The position numbers and the translations under genes are program-made. A model generated the notes under the pieces. That model ran no database searches, was not told where the DNA came from, and saw only the letters and a program-made list of their open reading frames with translations. 64,000 nucleotides of DNA from positions 1-64,000 of the forward strand of contig NZ_JACHWN010000004.1 in the NCBI RefSeq assembly GCF_014191375.1, in the 5' to 3' direction. Source of the stretch: Mesorhizobium sp. RMAD-H1. GTDB lineage: Bacteria; Pseudomonadota; Alphaproteobacteria; Rhizobiales; Rhizobiaceae. This document shows positions 63,454 through 64,000 of this stretch, in pieces. Every line of letters starts with the position of its first letter. Position 1 is the stretch's first letter.

Positions 63454-64000
63454 ACTGCCCGAGGTGGAGACCGTCCGGCGCGGCCTGCAGCCGGTCATGG
63501 AGGGCGCGCTGCTCGTCTCAGTGGAGCAGAACCGCGCCGATCTGCGCTTTCCCTTCCCTGAGCGTTTCGCCGAAAAGCTCGAAGGCCGGCGCATCGAGGC
63601 GCTGGGCCGGCGCGCGAAATATCTGACGATCCATCTCGAAGGCGGGCTCTGCGTCATCAGCCATCTCGGCATGTCGGGCTCCTACCGCATCGAACTGGAC
63701 GAGGGGACAGGGACCCCCGGTGCATTTCACCACGATCGCTCCAGGAACGTGCTGCATGATCATCTCGTCATGACCGTGGAGCGCAGGGGCGGCGGCCGGG
63801 CGCGCATCGTCTACAACGATCCCCGGCGCTTCGGCTTCATGGCGCTGGCGGAGCCCGGCATGCTCGACAGCCATCCGATGCTGAAGGGGCTGGGCGTCGA
63901 GCCCACGGGCAACGCGCTGAGCGGCGAATTACTGGCAAGCCTCTTTGCCGGCAGGCAGGCGCCGCTCAAGGCGGCTCTCCTCGATCAGCGGCTGATCGCC
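63446..64000 (+). CDS. mutM: Formamidopyrimidine-DNA glycosylase, N-terminal 185 codons
   Basis: Partial: continues beyond the window. It begins [20 protein letters not shown], with the catalytic Pro after the start Met and Glu3. The later lysine segment is [18 protein letters not shown] follows, and DPRRFGFM marks the DNA-binding loop. The C-terminal zinc finger is not visible. It removes 8-oxoguanine and related lesions. It overlaps deoB by 8 bp, an operon-like link. Confidence 0.95.
   Translation, partial: MPELPEVETVRRGLQPVMEGALLVSVEQNRADLRFPFPERFAEKLEGRRIEALGRRAKYLTIHLEGGLCVISHLGMSGSYRIELDEGTGTPGAFHHDRSRNVLHDHLVMTVERRGGGRARIVYNDPRRFGFMALAEPGMLDSHPMLKGLGVEPTGNALSGELLASLFAGRQAPLKAALLDQRLIA

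Noticed and set aside
1-64000. tRNA, rRNA, prophage, transposase or toxin-antitoxin genes
   Set aside because: No cloverleaf, phage, transposase or toxin features were recognised while reading; the accessory clusters look like ordinary metabolic and pilus operons.

Overview
The window is a GC-rich, gene-dense piece of an alphaproteobacterial chromosome. Gene content and order point to the Hyphomicrobiales (Rhizobiales), most likely Phyllobacteriaceae/Brucellaceae-like. Supporting signs are irr beside fabA-fabB-fabI, lnt followed by a phrR-type regulator and metK, an olsA-type gene before miaB-phoH-ybeY, rimP-nusA-ylxR-infB-rbfA-truB-rpsO-pnp, and palindromic intergenic repeats of a kind common in Mesorhizobium relatives. 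No rRNA, tRNA, CRISPR array, prophage or transposase was seen.

Bases 1-10049 are accessory and the most interesting part. A leftward operon encodes a membrane desaturase-type oxygenase, a Rieske ferredoxin and a ferredoxin reductase (MocD/MocE/MocF-like), then a divergent PanB-fold protein and the start of purU (formyl-THF deformylase). Divergently lie a LacI regulator, an IolI/MocC-type cyclitol isomerase and a three-gene sugar ABC importer. Together they look like uptake and O-demethylation of a methylated cyclitol (rhizopine-like or pinitol-like), with folate enzymes placed to handle the released one-carbon unit. Substrate and C1 coupling are inferences. The PanB-like protein lacks the residues that bind Mg2+ in true PanB.

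Bases 10161-14827 hold a DUF982 gene under a good general-stress (EcfG) promoter and the trehalose set otsB-GH15-otsA. Bases 14900-25713 are housekeeping: tsaB, rimI, an acyltransferase, miaB, phoH, ybeY, a CBS/CorC protein, lnt, a phrR-like regulator, metK and trmB. Bases 25899-28934 encode a tripartite tricarboxylate (TctCBA) transporter. Bases 28956-40756 carry a small unknown gene, the nusA-infB operon with a structured leader, rpsO, pnp and an rsmC-like gene.

Bases 40761-49764 contain a tadD-like lipoprotein gene, an M17 aminopeptidase, a MarR regulator, an NlpC/P60 protein, a glyoxylate/hydroxypyruvate reductase, an SH3 protein, irr and fabA-fabB-fabI. Bases 49804-61061 are a Tad/Flp pilus locus: leftward flp1-flp2-cpaA-cpaB-cpaC-cpaD-cpaE-tadA-tadB-tadC, and rightward a stand-alone secretin-N-terminus-like protein and two TadE-type pseudopilins. 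CtrA-like boxes occur upstream of tadD and cpaB, and a perfect one lies between the phnD-like gene and deoB. The window ends with a PhnD-like binding protein, deoB and the first 185 codons of mutM. Genes are closely packed, often with ATGA overlaps.
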